A stretch of 64,000 nucleotides of DNA from JADKFD01 sp050250665 (GTDB taxonomy: Bacteria; Pseudomonadota; Gammaproteobacteria; Xanthomonadales; SZUA-5). Positions within the stretch are counted from its first letter, which is position 1. Each line of letters opens with the position of its first letter. This document shows, piece by piece, positions 48,117-56,216 of the stretch. The position numbers and the translations under genes were made by a program. Under the pieces are notes generated by a model. That model was not told the DNA's origin. It saw only the letters and a program-made list of their open reading frames with translations, and did no database searches. The DNA is taken from the NCBI GenBank assembly GCA_050250665.1, contig JBFWOF010000028.1, positions 1 through 64,000 of the forward strand, read 5' to 3'.

Positions 48117-49453
48117 GTGCGATCAGCGAATTTAACCAGATGCAGATGGTGGATTGGTCCAGCGCCACGCCCGCGCAGCGCGAGGAGGCCCTGGCGCGTC
48201 CGGCGAGCAGCAGCAGTGCCGAACTGCAGGCTGCGGTCGAGCGGGTGCTGGAACAGGTCAAGGCCGATGGCGATGGCGCCTTGCGGGCATTGACGCGGCG
48301 CTTCGATGGCTGCGAACTGGCCAGTTTTGAAGTCACGCCGGAAGAGTTTGCCGCGGCGGCGGATCAGCTCAGCGATGAGCTGAAGCAGGCCATCGAGGAT
48401 TCGCGCCATCGCATCGAACGCTTTCACCGCGAAACCCGGCCGCAACCGATGGCGCTGTCGACCGCGCCGGGCGTGATGTGCGAGCGCCTGCCGCTGCCCA
48501 TCGTCAATGTCGGTCTGTATGTGCCAGCCGGCAGTGCGCCGCTGCCGTCGACGGCGTTGATGCTGTGCACGCCGGCGCGGCTGGCCGGATGTCGTCAGAT
48601 CGTGCTGTGCACGCCACCGCGCAGCGACGGCAGCGCCGATCCGGCGGTGCTGTTTGCGGCCCACGCCTGCGGCGTCACTCGGGTCTTCAAGCTCGGTGGC
48701 GCGCAGGCGATTGCGGCCATGGCCTACGGTACCGAGAGCGTGCCGCGCTGTGACAAGCTGTTCGGCCCCGGCAATGCCTATGTCACCGCCGCCAAGATGC
48801 TGGTGGCGCAACAGCCCGGTGGCGCCGCCATCGACATGCCGGCCGGCCCCTCGGAAGTTCTGGTGGTCGCCGATGCCATGGCCGATGCCGAATTCGTTGC
48901 CGCCGATCTGCTGTCGCAGGCCGAGCATGGTCACGATTCGCAGGCGCTGCTGGTGACGCCCAGTCGCGAGCTGCTGGAGACCGTCAATGAGGCGCTGCGG
49001 GAGTTGCTGGAGGATTTGTCGCGGTCCAACCAGGCCACGGCCTCGCTGGCCCATGGCCGGGCGATCCTGGTGCAGGATCTGCAGCAGGCCATCGAAGTCT
49101 CGAATGCCTACGCGCCCGAGCACCTGATCCTCAACGTGGCCGATCCGCGCCGGCTGCTGCTGTCGGTGGACAACGCCGGTTCGGTGTTCCTCGGCCGCTA
49201 CACCCCCGAATCGCTGGGCGACTACACCAGCGGCACCAACCATGTGCTGCCCACTTACGGCCATGCGCGCACCATGAGCGGATTGTCGGTGCAGAGCTTC
49301 CAGAAACTGGTGACGGTGCAGGAAGCCAGCGCCGAAGGGCTCAAGGCCATTGGTCCCACCGCCATCACCATGGCCCAGGCCGAGGGTCTGTCAGCGCATG
49401 CGCTGGCGGTGCAGCTGCGTTTGCGGGCCATCGCCAGCGAGGGACGGCCGTGA
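48113..49453 (+). CDS. hisD: Histidinol dehydrogenase
   Basis: Zinc enzyme doing the last two oxidations of the pathway. The 446-residue protein carries the family signature VAADLLSQAEHGHDSQALLVT (zinc-binding Gln/His) and the C-terminal TSGTNHVLPTYGHARTMSGLSV block. NVGLYVPAGSAPLPSTALM binds the nucleotide side. It overlaps hisG and hisC by 4 bases each. Confidence 0.96.
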   Translation: MSAISEFNQMQMVDWSSATPAQREEALARPASSSSAELQAAVERVLEQVKADGDGALRALTRRFDGCELASFEVTPEEFAAAADQLSDELKQAIEDSRHRIERFHRETRPQPMALSTAPGVMCERLPLPIVNVGLYVPAGSAPLPSTALMLCTPARLAGCRQIVLCTPPRSDGSADPAVLFAAHACGVTRVFKLGGAQAIAAMAYGTESVPRCDKLFGPGNAYVTAAKMLVAQQPGGAAIDMPAGPSEVLVVADAMADAEFVAADLLSQAEHGHDSQALLVTPSRELLETVNEALRELLEDLSRSNQATASLAHGRAILVQDLQQAIEVSNAYAPEHLILNVADPRRLLLSVDNAGSVFLGRYTPESLGDYTSGTNHVLPTYGHARTMSGLSVQSFQKLVTVQEASAEGLKAIGPTAITMAQAEGLSAHALAVQLRLRAIASEGRP

Positions 49454-50508
49454 GCGTACTCGATCTGGCCCGCCCGGAACTGCGGGCGCTCAAGCCCTAC
49501 AGTTCGGCGCGCATGGAGGCGGGCAGCGCCGCGGTGATGCTCAACGCCAATGAATCGCCCTATGCGCCCTTCGATGGCGATGCCTGGGCACTCAATCGCT
49601 ATCCGGATCCGCAGCCGCGCGCGCTGCTGGAGCAACTTGCCCAGACCTATGGCGTGAAGGCCCAAGAGCTCTTCCTGGGTCGTGGCAGCGATGAGGCCAT
49701 CGATCTGCTGGTGCGGGCTTTCTGTCGGGCCGGTCAGGACGCGGTGCTGATTTCGCCGCCGACCTTCGGCATGTACGCGGTCGCCGCGGGCGTGCAGGGC
49801 GCTGCGGTACTGAGCGTGCCGCTGACAGCAGAAATGGATTTCCAGCCGGACTTCGAGGCGATTCGCGCAAGGGCACTCACGGAGCCGGTCAAGCTGGTCT
49901 TCGTCTGTACGCCCAACAATCCGACCGGGGGCAGCGTGCCGGCCGATGCCATCGTGGCGCTGGCCGCTGATCTGGCCGGGCGCGCGCTGGTGGTCGTCGA
50001 CGAGGCCTATGCCGAGTTTTCCGGGCAACCCTCGCTCACCACCCGTATGGCGGAACAGCCGAATCTGGTGGTGCTGCGGACCTTGTCCAAGGCTTACGGT
50101 CTGGCTGGCGCCAGACTCGGCGTGCTGATTGCGTCCACCGAGATCATTGCTCTGATCCGCCGCATCATGGCGCCTTATCCGGTACCTACCCCCTGCCTGG
50201 CGGCGGCGCTGGCGGCTTTTTCCGAGCAGGCCAGTGCCGTGCGGATGGAGCATCTGGCGCAGACGCGCCGCGAGCGCGCCCGCGTGCAGGCGGCGCTGGC
50301 CTCCCATCCGGCCGTGCGCCAGCTCTGGACCAGTGATGCCAATTTCATCGCCTTCCGCGTGGACGATGCCCACGGCAGTTGGCAGAGATTGCAGCAGGCC
50401 GGTGTCATCGTCCGCGATGTCAGTCATTACCTCGGGCTGTCCGACTGTCTGCGCGTCAGCATCGGCACACCCGCTGAGAATGATGCCTTTCTGGCGGCCT
50501 TGTCGTGA
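49450..50508 (+). CDS. hisC: Histidinol-phosphate aminotransferase
   Basis: PLP enzyme converting imidazole acetol phosphate to histidinol phosphate; 352 residues with GTG start. Features: NANESPYAPF at the N terminus, FVCTPNNPTGG, VVVDEAYAEF and the PLP lysine motif LSKAYGLAGARLG. The reading frame ends just before a triple 99-base repeat that separates it from hisB. Confidence 0.95.
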   Translation: MSVLDLARPELRALKPYSSARMEAGSAAVMLNANESPYAPFDGDAWALNRYPDPQPRALLEQLAQTYGVKAQELFLGRGSDEAIDLLVRAFCRAGQDAVLISPPTFGMYAVAAGVQGAAVLSVPLTAEMDFQPDFEAIRARALTEPVKLVFVCTPNNPTGGSVPADAIVALAADLAGRALVVVDEAYAEFSGQPSLTTRMAEQPNLVVLRTLSKAYGLAGARLGVLIASTEIIALIRRIMAPYPVPTPCLAAALAAFSEQASAVRMEHLAQTRRERARVQAALASHPAVRQLWTSDANFIAFRVDDAHGSWQRLQQAGVIVRDVSHYLGLSDCLRVSIGTPAENDAFLAALS

Positions 50509-50526
50509 CCAGAACCGCCTCGGATT

Positions 50527-50806
50527 CCCTGTGGGAGCGGCTTCAGCCGCGACGGTCCCGGGTCGCGCAGCCATCGCGGGCAGAGCCCGCTCCCACAGGG
50601 CCAGCCGAAGCGTGCTGCCGTGCTCCCCTGTGGGAGCGGCTTCAGCCGCGACGGTTCCGGGTCGCACAGCTATCGCGGGCAGAGCCCGCTCCCACAGGGC
50701 CAGCCGAAGCGTGCTGCCGTGCTTCCCTGTGGGAGCAGCTTCAGCCGCGACGGTCCCGGCTCGCACAGCCATCGCGGGCAGAGCCCCCTCACACAGGCCG
50801 GTCCGA
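50527..50806. repeat. Three tandem 99-base repeats between hisC and hisB
   Basis: Copies start at 50527, 50626 and 50725 with an exact 99-base period; the last is truncated near 50806. Each contains CCTGTGGGAGCGGCTTCAGC and its near complement GAGCCCGCTCCCACAGG, so each unit folds into a hairpin. The GTGGGAGCGGCTTCAGCCGC motif resembles REP-type elements of Pseudomonas and Xanthomonadales. They fill nearly all of the 344-base gap in the operon; nothing else is seen in it. Confidence 0.92.
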
Positions 50807-50852
50807 AGTCCGCCCTGAAAACCGAATCCTGATCCGCTGAGCCCAACTCACC

Positions 50853-51914
50853 ATGCGCAAGATCCTGTTCATAGACCGCGACGGCACCCTGATCGAAGAG
50901 CCTGCCGACGAGCAGATCGATTCGATCGAGAAGTTCCGTCTGTTGCCCGATGTCATCGTGCCGCTCAAACGGCTGGCGGATGCCGGCTATGAGCTGGTCA
51001 TGGTCAGCAATCAGGATGGTCTGGGCACGCCGAGCTTTCCGGAACAGACCTTCTGGCCGCCGCAGAATCTGCTGCTGCACATTCTGGAGTCCCAGGGCAT
51101 CCGCTTTGCCGCCATCAAGATCGATCGCCACTTTGCCCACGAGCCCAGTGATACCCGCAAGCCCAGGGTCGGCATGATGCTCGACTATCTGGGCGATCCG
51201 GGCTGGGACCGCCAGCGCAGCGCGGTGATCGGGGATCGCGATACCGATCTGCAGTTTGCGAAGAATCTGGGCGTGGCCGGCATCCGCTGCGGCCCTGGCG
51301 GTCTGTCCTGGCCCGAGATCGCCCGGCAACTGCTGGATGCGCCGCGCACGGCCCGGATCGAACGGGTGACCAAGGAAACCCGGATCGAGGTCGAGGTCGA
51401 TCTGGATTCGGAGCGTGCGCCGCAGATCTCGACCGGCCTCGGCTTCTTCGATCACATGCTGGAGCAGCTGGGCAAGCATGGTGGTTTTGGGCTGACACTG
51501 AAGTGCCAGGGCGATCTGCATATCGACGAGCACCACACCGTCGAGGATTCCGCGCTGGCGCTGGGTCAGGCGCTGCGCCAGGCGCTGGGCGACAAGCGCG
51601 GTATCGGCCGTTACGGTTTCACGCTGCCCATGGATGAAACCTTGGCCCAGGCGGCGCTGGATCTGTCCGGGCGGGCCTGGTTCGAGTTCGAGGGACAGTT
51701 CGGTCGCGAGCAGGTCGGCGGACTGCCGACCGAGATGGTCACCCACTTCTTCCGTTCGCTGTGCGACACGCTGGGCGCCAATCTGCACCTTAGCGTGAAG
51801 GGCGAGAACACCCACCACCAGATCGAGGCCTGTTTCAAGGTGGTCGCGCGCACCTTCCGCCAGGCTTTCAGGCGCGAGGGCGACACGCTGCCGAGCACCA
51901 AGGGGGTGTTGTGA
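50853..51914 (+). CDS. hisB: Bifunctional histidinol-phosphatase / imidazoleglycerol-phosphate dehydratase
   Basis: Fusion of the HAD phosphatase (residues ~1-165; DRDGTLIEEP nucleophile motif, VSNQDGLG, GDRDTDLQFA) and IGP dehydratase (~166-353; GFFDHMLEQLGKHGG, DEHHTVEDSALALGQAL, VKGENTHHQIEACFK). The zinc loop of E. coli HisB, CPHLPADECDC, here reads DRHFAHEPSDT: three Cys are replaced and only the His is kept, so the phosphatase domain probably lacks structural zinc. It overlaps hisH by 4 bases. Confidence 0.95.
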   Translation: MRKILFIDRDGTLIEEPADEQIDSIEKFRLLPDVIVPLKRLADAGYELVMVSNQDGLGTPSFPEQTFWPPQNLLLHILESQGIRFAAIKIDRHFAHEPSDTRKPRVGMMLDYLGDPGWDRQRSAVIGDRDTDLQFAKNLGVAGIRCGPGGLSWPEIARQLLDAPRTARIERVTKETRIEVEVDLDSERAPQISTGLGFFDHMLEQLGKHGGFGLTLKCQGDLHIDEHHTVEDSALALGQALRQALGDKRGIGRYGFTLPMDETLAQAALDLSGRAWFEFEGQFGREQVGGLPTEMVTHFFRSLCDTLGANLHLSVKGENTHHQIEACFKVVARTFRQAFRREGDTLPSTKGVL

Positions 51915-52546
51915 GCACCGTGGTCGTCGTCGATTCGGGTGTCGCCAATGTCGGCTCGGTGGTCGCGGCGCTGGAGCGCGCCGAGGCGCAGGTGGTGGTC
52001 AGTCGGGATTGGGAAATCATTCGCCAGGCGCCGCGTGTGCTCCTGCCCGGGGTCGGTTCTGCCGCCGCCGCCATGCGCGAACTGGCGCGACTGGAACTGG
52101 TCGAGCGCCTGCCGAGTCTGCTGCAGCCGGTACTCGGCGTGTGCCTCGGCATGCAGCTGCTGTTTGATGATTCCGAAGAGGGCATCAGCGATACCCAGGA
52201 GTACCCGGTGCGCTGTCTGGGCATGCTGCCGGGGCGGGTGACCCGCCTGCCGGCCCGAGCCGGTGTGCGCATTCCGCATATGGGCTGGAACAATCTGCTG
52301 CCGCAGCGCGCACATCCGCTGGTGGCTGGCCTGGATCAGCGCGACTACGCCTACTTCGTGCACAGTTTTGCGGTGGCCGAGAACGAGCAGACGCTGATGG
52401 CCTGCCAGCATGGCATCGGTTTTTCGGCCATCGTCGCTCGTGGCAATTTCATGGGCGCGCAATTTCATCCCGAGCGCTCGGCGGCGGTCGGGGCGCGCCT
52501 GTTGCGCAATTTCCTTTCCCTGGACGTGGAATCTCTGTACCGATGA
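51911..52546 (+). CDS. hisH: Imidazole glycerol phosphate synthase glutaminase subunit
   Basis: Class I glutaminase that supplies ammonia to HisF; 211 residues, GTG start. The triad is visible: Cys in GVCLGMQLLFDDSEEG, and the His-Pro-Glu in AQFHPERS. HMGWNNL and YFVHSFAV are also family blocks. Overlaps by 4 bases with hisB and hisA. Confidence 0.95.
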   Translation: MSTVVVVDSGVANVGSVVAALERAEAQVVVSRDWEIIRQAPRVLLPGVGSAAAAMRELARLELVERLPSLLQPVLGVCLGMQLLFDDSEEGISDTQEYPVRCLGMLPGRVTRLPARAGVRIPHMGWNNLLPQRAHPLVAGLDQRDYAYFVHSFAVAENEQTLMACQHGIGFSAIVARGNFMGAQFHPERSAAVGARLLRNFLSLDVESLYR

Positions 52547-53268
52547 AGATCTACCCAGCCATCGATCTGCGCGGCGGCCGCGTGGTGCGCCTGCAGAAGG
52601 GCGACTACGACCGTGAACAGCGCTATGAACTGGATCCGCTGGCTTTGGCACGCTCCTATGCCGAAGCCGGCGCCGAATGGCTGCATGTGGTCGATCTGGA
52701 CGGCGCCCGATCCGGTGACAGCGCCAATCTCGCGGCCATCGAGAGCATCGCCAATCAGGTGCCGATACAGGTGCAGGCGGGCGGCGGCGTGCGCAGCGAA
52801 GCGGATTTCATCCGTTTCGTCGACGCCGGTGTCTCGCGGGTGGTGGTCGGCAGTTTTGCCGTGCGCGATCCGCAGGCGGCGCGGGCGCTGATGCTGCGCT
52901 ATGGCGCCGACAGCCTGACGCTGGCGCTGGACGCGCGGGTGGACCAGAGCCAGATCTTCCGCATTGCCACCGCTGGCTGGCGCACGCTGGAGAGCGTGGC
53001 GCTGGACCAGATGCTGCAGGACTTTGCCGCTGACGGATTCGCCCATTTTCTGGTCACCGACATCGATCGTGACGGCATGCTCGCCGGCCCGAACGTAGCG
53101 CTCTACCAGCATCTGCGCGCATTGGCGCCGCAGGCGGCCATCCTTGCTTCCGGTGGCGTGCAGGGCCTCAACGATCTTGCGGAGCTGCGCCAGGTCGGCG
53201 TCGCCGGGGTGGTCATCGGCAAGGCGCTGCTGGATGGGCGCTTCAGCCTGCAGGAGGCGCTGACATGA
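52543..53268 (+). CDS. hisA: ProFAR isomerase
   Basis: (beta/alpha)8 isomerase acting on ProFAR, 241 residues. IYPAIDLRGGRVVRLQKGDY at the start contains the catalytic Asp; LHVVDLDGARSG, QVQAGGGVRSEADF, VTDIDRDGMLAGPN (second Asp) and ASGGVQGLNDL are all intact. Overlaps hisH and hisF by 4 bases. Confidence 0.96.
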   Translation: MKIYPAIDLRGGRVVRLQKGDYDREQRYELDPLALARSYAEAGAEWLHVVDLDGARSGDSANLAAIESIANQVPIQVQAGGGVRSEADFIRFVDAGVSRVVVGSFAVRDPQAARALMLRYGADSLTLALDARVDQSQIFRIATAGWRTLESVALDQMLQDFAADGFAHFLVTDIDRDGMLAGPNVALYQHLRALAPQAAILASGGVQGLNDLAELRQVGVAGVVIGKALLDGRFSLQEALT

Positions 53269-54035
53269 TCGCCCGCCGACTGATCCCGTGTCTGGACGTG
53301 CGCGACGGTCAGGTCGTCAAGGGCGTGCGCTTTCGCGATCACGTGGTCATGGGTGAAATCCTCGACCTGGCCATGCGCTATCGCGATGACGGCGCCGATG
53401 AACTGGTGTTCTACGACATCACCGCCAGCCCCGAGGGCCGCAGTGTCGATCGCGAGTGGGTGCAGCGGGTGGCCCGCAGCATCGACATCCCCTTCTGCGT
53501 GGCCGGGGGCATACGCAGCGTCGCCGATGCCCGTGCCGTGCTCTACGCCGGTGCCGACAAGATTTCGGTGAACTCGCCGGCGCTGGAGCAGCCTGAGCTG
53601 ATCGATGCGCTGTCGGCCGAATTCGGCGCGCAATGCATCGTGGTGGGCATGGATTCGCGCGAAGTCGATGGCGAATGGCGGGTCAATCAATACACCGGCG
53701 ATCCCGCCAAGATGCGCGAACTGGCACGGCGGACTCTGGACTGGGTGACGGAGGTGCAGCAGCGCGGCGCTGGCGAGATTGTGCTCAACTGCATGAATGT
53801 CGACGGCGTGCGCCAGGGCTACGATCTGCCGCAGCTGAAAGCCGTCCGAGCCATCTGCCGGGTGCCGTTGATTGCCTCCGGCGGTGCCGGCGCCATGTCA
53901 CACTTCGCCGAGGTCTTCGAGCAGGCCGATGTCGATGGTGCGCTGGCCGCCAGCGTGTTCCATTCCGGCGAGATCGCCATTCCGCAATTGAAAGCAGAAT
54001 TGGCCCATGCCGGCATTGCGATCAGGCAGGTGTAG
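53265..54035 (+). CDS. hisF: Imidazole glycerol phosphate synthase cyclase subunit
   Basis: Cyclase partner of HisH, 256 residues. RRLIPCLDVRDGQVVKGVRF holds the catalytic Asp; VFYDITASPEGR, FCVAGGIRSVADA, GAGEIVLNCMNVDGVRQGYDL (second Asp) and LIASGGAGAMSHF match the family. It is followed by a 272-base repeat-bearing gap before hisIE. Confidence 0.96.
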   Translation: MIARRLIPCLDVRDGQVVKGVRFRDHVVMGEILDLAMRYRDDGADELVFYDITASPEGRSVDREWVQRVARSIDIPFCVAGGIRSVADARAVLYAGADKISVNSPALEQPELIDALSAEFGAQCIVVGMDSREVDGEWRVNQYTGDPAKMRELARRTLDWVTEVQQRGAGEIVLNCMNVDGVRQGYDLPQLKAVRAICRVPLIASGGAGAMSHFAEVFEQADVDGALAASVFHSGEIAIPQLKAELAHAGIAIRQV

Positions 54036-54066
54036 TCACACCATGAGCGCGGGCGCGGGCAGCTGT

Positions 54067-54140
54067 GTAGGAGCGACCTTGCGTCGCGACCGGCCGACCG
54101 CACGACCGCGGCAGTGGTCGCGCCGCAAGGGCGCTCCTAC
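54067..54140. repeat. Inverted repeat, GTAGGAGCGACCTTGCGTCG family
   Basis: Left arm 54067-54091 (GTAGGAGCGACCTTGCGTCG plus CGACC) pairs with 54116-54140 (GGTCGCGCCGCAAGGGCGCT plus CCTAC) with a few mismatches. This type of palindrome is common in Xanthomonadales. It lies in the hisF-hisIE gap. Confidence 0.8.
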
Positions 54141-54156
54141 CGGTGAACGAAGCCGG

Positions 54157-54187
54157 TGTTGGGCACGCTGCGCTTTGCCCAACCTAC
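54157..54187. repeat. Single arm of the GTAGGTTGGGC hairpin family
   Basis: TGTTGGGCACGCTGCGCTTT plus GCCCAACCTAC is identical to the right arm at 695-725, but the left arm is missing. It sits 17 bases after the preceding inverted repeat in the hisF-hisIE gap and looks like a decayed or nested insertion. Confidence 0.8.
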
Positions 54188-54307
54188 CAGTTCATGGCCC
54201 GTGCGCAGTTTCGGGACGGAACCCGTGGCTCGCAATGACGCCGTGATGACATCGCAGCCTGGATCGCGGCACCAGCTCGCTCCTACATTGAAATCAGGGA
54301 TCCACCG

Positions 54308-54937
54308 ATGAGTCAGACAGCCGAATCCACCCGCACCCACGACATCCCGCCAGGAATCGACTGGGCCAAAGGCCTGATACCTGCCGTGGTCCAGGATGCC
54401 GATACCGGTCTGGTGCTGATGCTGGGCTACATGAATGCCCAGGCCGTGCAGCAGACCTGCGCGCTGGGTCAGGTGACCTTCTACAGCCGCAGCAAGCAAC
54501 GCCTGTGGACCAAGGGCGAGAGCAGCGGCCATGTGCTGAAGCTGGTGTCGATCGCCGTCGATTGCGATGGCGACACCTTGCTTGTGCTGGCCCGACCCCA
54601 GGGGCCGACCTGCCACCAGGGCACGGTCACCTGCTTCGGTGACTTCCCGGGGCCGGAACTGGCTTTCCTTGGCGAATTGGGTCGATTGGTCGAGCAGCGC
54701 CATGCCGAGCGTCCGGCCGGCAGCTACACCACCAGACTGTTCGAGTCCGGCACCCGGCGAATGGCCCAGAAAGTGGGCGAGGAGGGCGTGGAGACTGCCC
54801 TGGCAGCCGTCGCCCAGGATGCCGAAGCGCTGCTCGGCGAATCCGCGGACCTGCTGTTTCACCTGCTGGTGCTGCTGCGCGATCGCGGACTGGGTCTGGA
54901 TGATTTGGCGCGCACACTGCGCGCCAGGCATCGCTGA
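54308..54937 (+). CDS. hisI: Phosphoribosyl-AMP cyclohydrolase / phosphoribosyl-ATP pyrophosphatase
   Basis: Fused HisIE for steps two and three of histidine synthesis, 209 residues. HisI part (~20-115): LMLGYMNAQAVQQT, TFYSRSKQRLWTKGESSGH, DCDGDTLLVLARPQGPTCH with the metal-binding Asp and Cys. HisE part (~125-205): LVEQRHAERPAGSYTTRLFE, RMAQKVGEEGVETALAAV. It is separated from hisF by repeats and may depend on read-through or its own promoter. Confidence 0.95.
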   Translation: MSQTAESTRTHDIPPGIDWAKGLIPAVVQDADTGLVLMLGYMNAQAVQQTCALGQVTFYSRSKQRLWTKGESSGHVLKLVSIAVDCDGDTLLVLARPQGPTCHQGTVTCFGDFPGPELAFLGELGRLVEQRHAERPAGSYTTRLFESGTRRMAQKVGEEGVETALAAVAQDAEALLGESADLLFHLLVLLRDRGLGLDDLARTLRARHR

Positions 54938-54974
54938 GCAGGACTGGCCGAACGCGGGTCGGCCTGCTCTTCGC

Positions 54975-55031
54975 AGGTCCAGACTTGTCTGGACGATCCT
55001 CCCACAAGAGCTTCCAGACAAGCCTGGACCT
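54975..55031. repeat. Hairpin repeat, CCAGACTTGTCTGGAC family, between convergent genes
   Basis: Arms AGGTCCAGACTTGTCTGGA (54975-54993) and TCCAGACAAGCCTGGACCT (55013-55031) pair with one mismatch. It occupies the short space between the ends of hisIE and the MerR gene and could work as a two-way terminator. Confidence 0.85.
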
Positions 55032-55042
55032 AGAACGCCCGG

Positions 55043-55771
55043 CTACTGTCCGGCCGCCTTGCTCGCTGCCATGGCCGCGCCGACATAGGCAAACATCGCC
55101 GGATCCATGCCCATGGCCGACATCTGCTGCGGCTGTGCCTGCCAGGCCGTCGCGATCTTGCGTTCCACTACCGCATCACCGCCGGTGGCCATCTGCACCA
55201 ACTGCTGCCAGCGTCGGGCCATGGCGATGACTGCTGCATCGGTGGGCGATGTGCCCGCGTCCATCGCCGCGCGCACGCCGGCGATCAGCTGTGGCCACTC
55301 CATTTCCGCCTGCTGGATGGTTTCACTGCCGAGGGCTTCGGCGCGTTGCTTGAAGGCGGCACGTTCTGCGGCCGTCAGATTGACTTCGAGTTTCTGACTC
55401 ATGTTGATGCACTCCAGTAATTGATCGAGAGAAGATGCCGAGTGCAGCCGTTGGCGCAGTTGCAGCAAGGTCTGCAGCGAGCTCTGCTGCTGCGCCAGTT
55501 CGCCTTGCAGGCGGACGATGCGCTGATCGATCAGCTGCTCCGCGGTATCTCCTGCGGCATCCAGCAGCGGCCCGATCTCGGCCAGGGCAAAGCCGGCCCG
55601 GCGCAGCAGCAGAATCTGCTGCAATCGCCGCAGCGAGGCTTCGCCGTAGAGCCGATAGCCGGCCGCCGAATGCGCGCACGGCCGCAACAGGCGCCGTGAC
55701 TCGTACAGGCGCAGCGCCTTGGCACTGACACCGCTGGCCTTGGCCAGTTCGCCGATCCGCATCATTCGCAT
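55043..55771 (-). CDS. MerR-family regulator with TipAS-like effector domain
   Basis: N-terminal MerR helix-turn-helix (MRIGELAKASGVSAKALRLYESRRLL) and a dimerisation helix to ~residue 115. Residues ~125-240 resemble the TipAS ligand-binding domain, which in Streptomyces binds thiopeptides; members often sense antibiotics or other hydrophobic compounds. The ATG at 55771 has AGAGG at nine bases; a GTG at 55789 is also in frame. A MerR-type promoter is seen upstream (55806-55836). No target transporter lies beside it, so only self-regulation can be suggested. Confidence 0.85.
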   Translation of the reverse strand: MRMMRIGELAKASGVSAKALRLYESRRLLRPCAHSAAGYRLYGEASLRRLQQILLLRRAGFALAEIGPLLDAAGDTAEQLIDQRIVRLQGELAQQQSSLQTLLQLRQRLHSASSLDQLLECINMSQKLEVNLTAAERAAFKQRAEALGSETIQQAEMEWPQLIAGVRAAMDAGTSPTDAAVIAMARRWQQLVQMATGGDAVVERKIATAWQAQPQQMSAMGMDPAMFAYVGAAMAASKAAGQ

Positions 55772-55805
55772 CGCGCCATACCTCTGCACTCAGACATCGA
55801 TGTAG

Positions 55806-55836
55806 AGACTGCAGCTTGTCCCTGGGACAAGGTCAA
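55806..55836 (-). promoter_or_regulatory. Likely MerR-type promoter/operator of the TipAS-like regulator
   Basis: On the minus strand: TTGACC (-35, 55831-55836), a 19-base spacer holding the perfect palindrome TTGTCCCAGGGACAA (55816-55830), then CAGTCT as a weak -10 (55806-55811). The long 19-base spacer with a dyad is the hallmark of MerR-controlled promoters. It stands 35 bases ahead of the chosen start codon. Confidence 0.6.
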
Positions 55837-55930
55837 GCGCCGGTTTCGTCTGTGAGCGCAGCCTTGGGCCGCAATCGCGCTCCTGTAGCCCGTAGTGCGC
55901 GCAGCGCTCTGCGGGCGGTGATGCAATAGA

Positions 55931-56076
55931 GCCCCGGTGAGCCGCTACGCGGCACATCGGGCTACGGCTAAGGCGAAACAGCCCCGGTGAGCCGCTGCGC
56001 GGCACATCGGGCTACGGTTCAGGGGAAAGAGCCCCGGTGAGCCGCTATGCGGCACATCGGGCTATGCGCAGGACGC
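55931..56076. repeat. Three tandem 50-base repeats (GCCCCGGTGAGCCGCTACGC family)
   Basis: Copies start at 55931, 55981 and 56031, exact 50-base period, each with GCCCCGGTGAGCCGCT and GGCACATCGGGCTA. The reverse complement of the same element occurs at 376-411 and 823-858. They sit in the 445-base gap between the divergent MerR and radA genes; outside them the gap holds the MerR operator and, near radA, AAGGAG at 56199-56204. Confidence 0.9.
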
Positions 56077-56216
56077 GGGTTGATCTCAGCCCATCCTCGG
56101 CGTCCCCTGCGACCTGCTCTGGATGGCCGCGCGCTGCCAGTCACGACACGAGTTCGCTCCTACCCTCGGTGCCGTGCGATCCTTTGCGGCTGATATCCAA
56201 GGAGAATCCAGCCCGC

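Noticed and set aside
50527..50806. Considered a CRISPR array because of three regular 99-base units
   Set aside because: The whole 99-base unit is repeated, with no unique spacers, and no cas genes are present; the units are REP-like hairpins.
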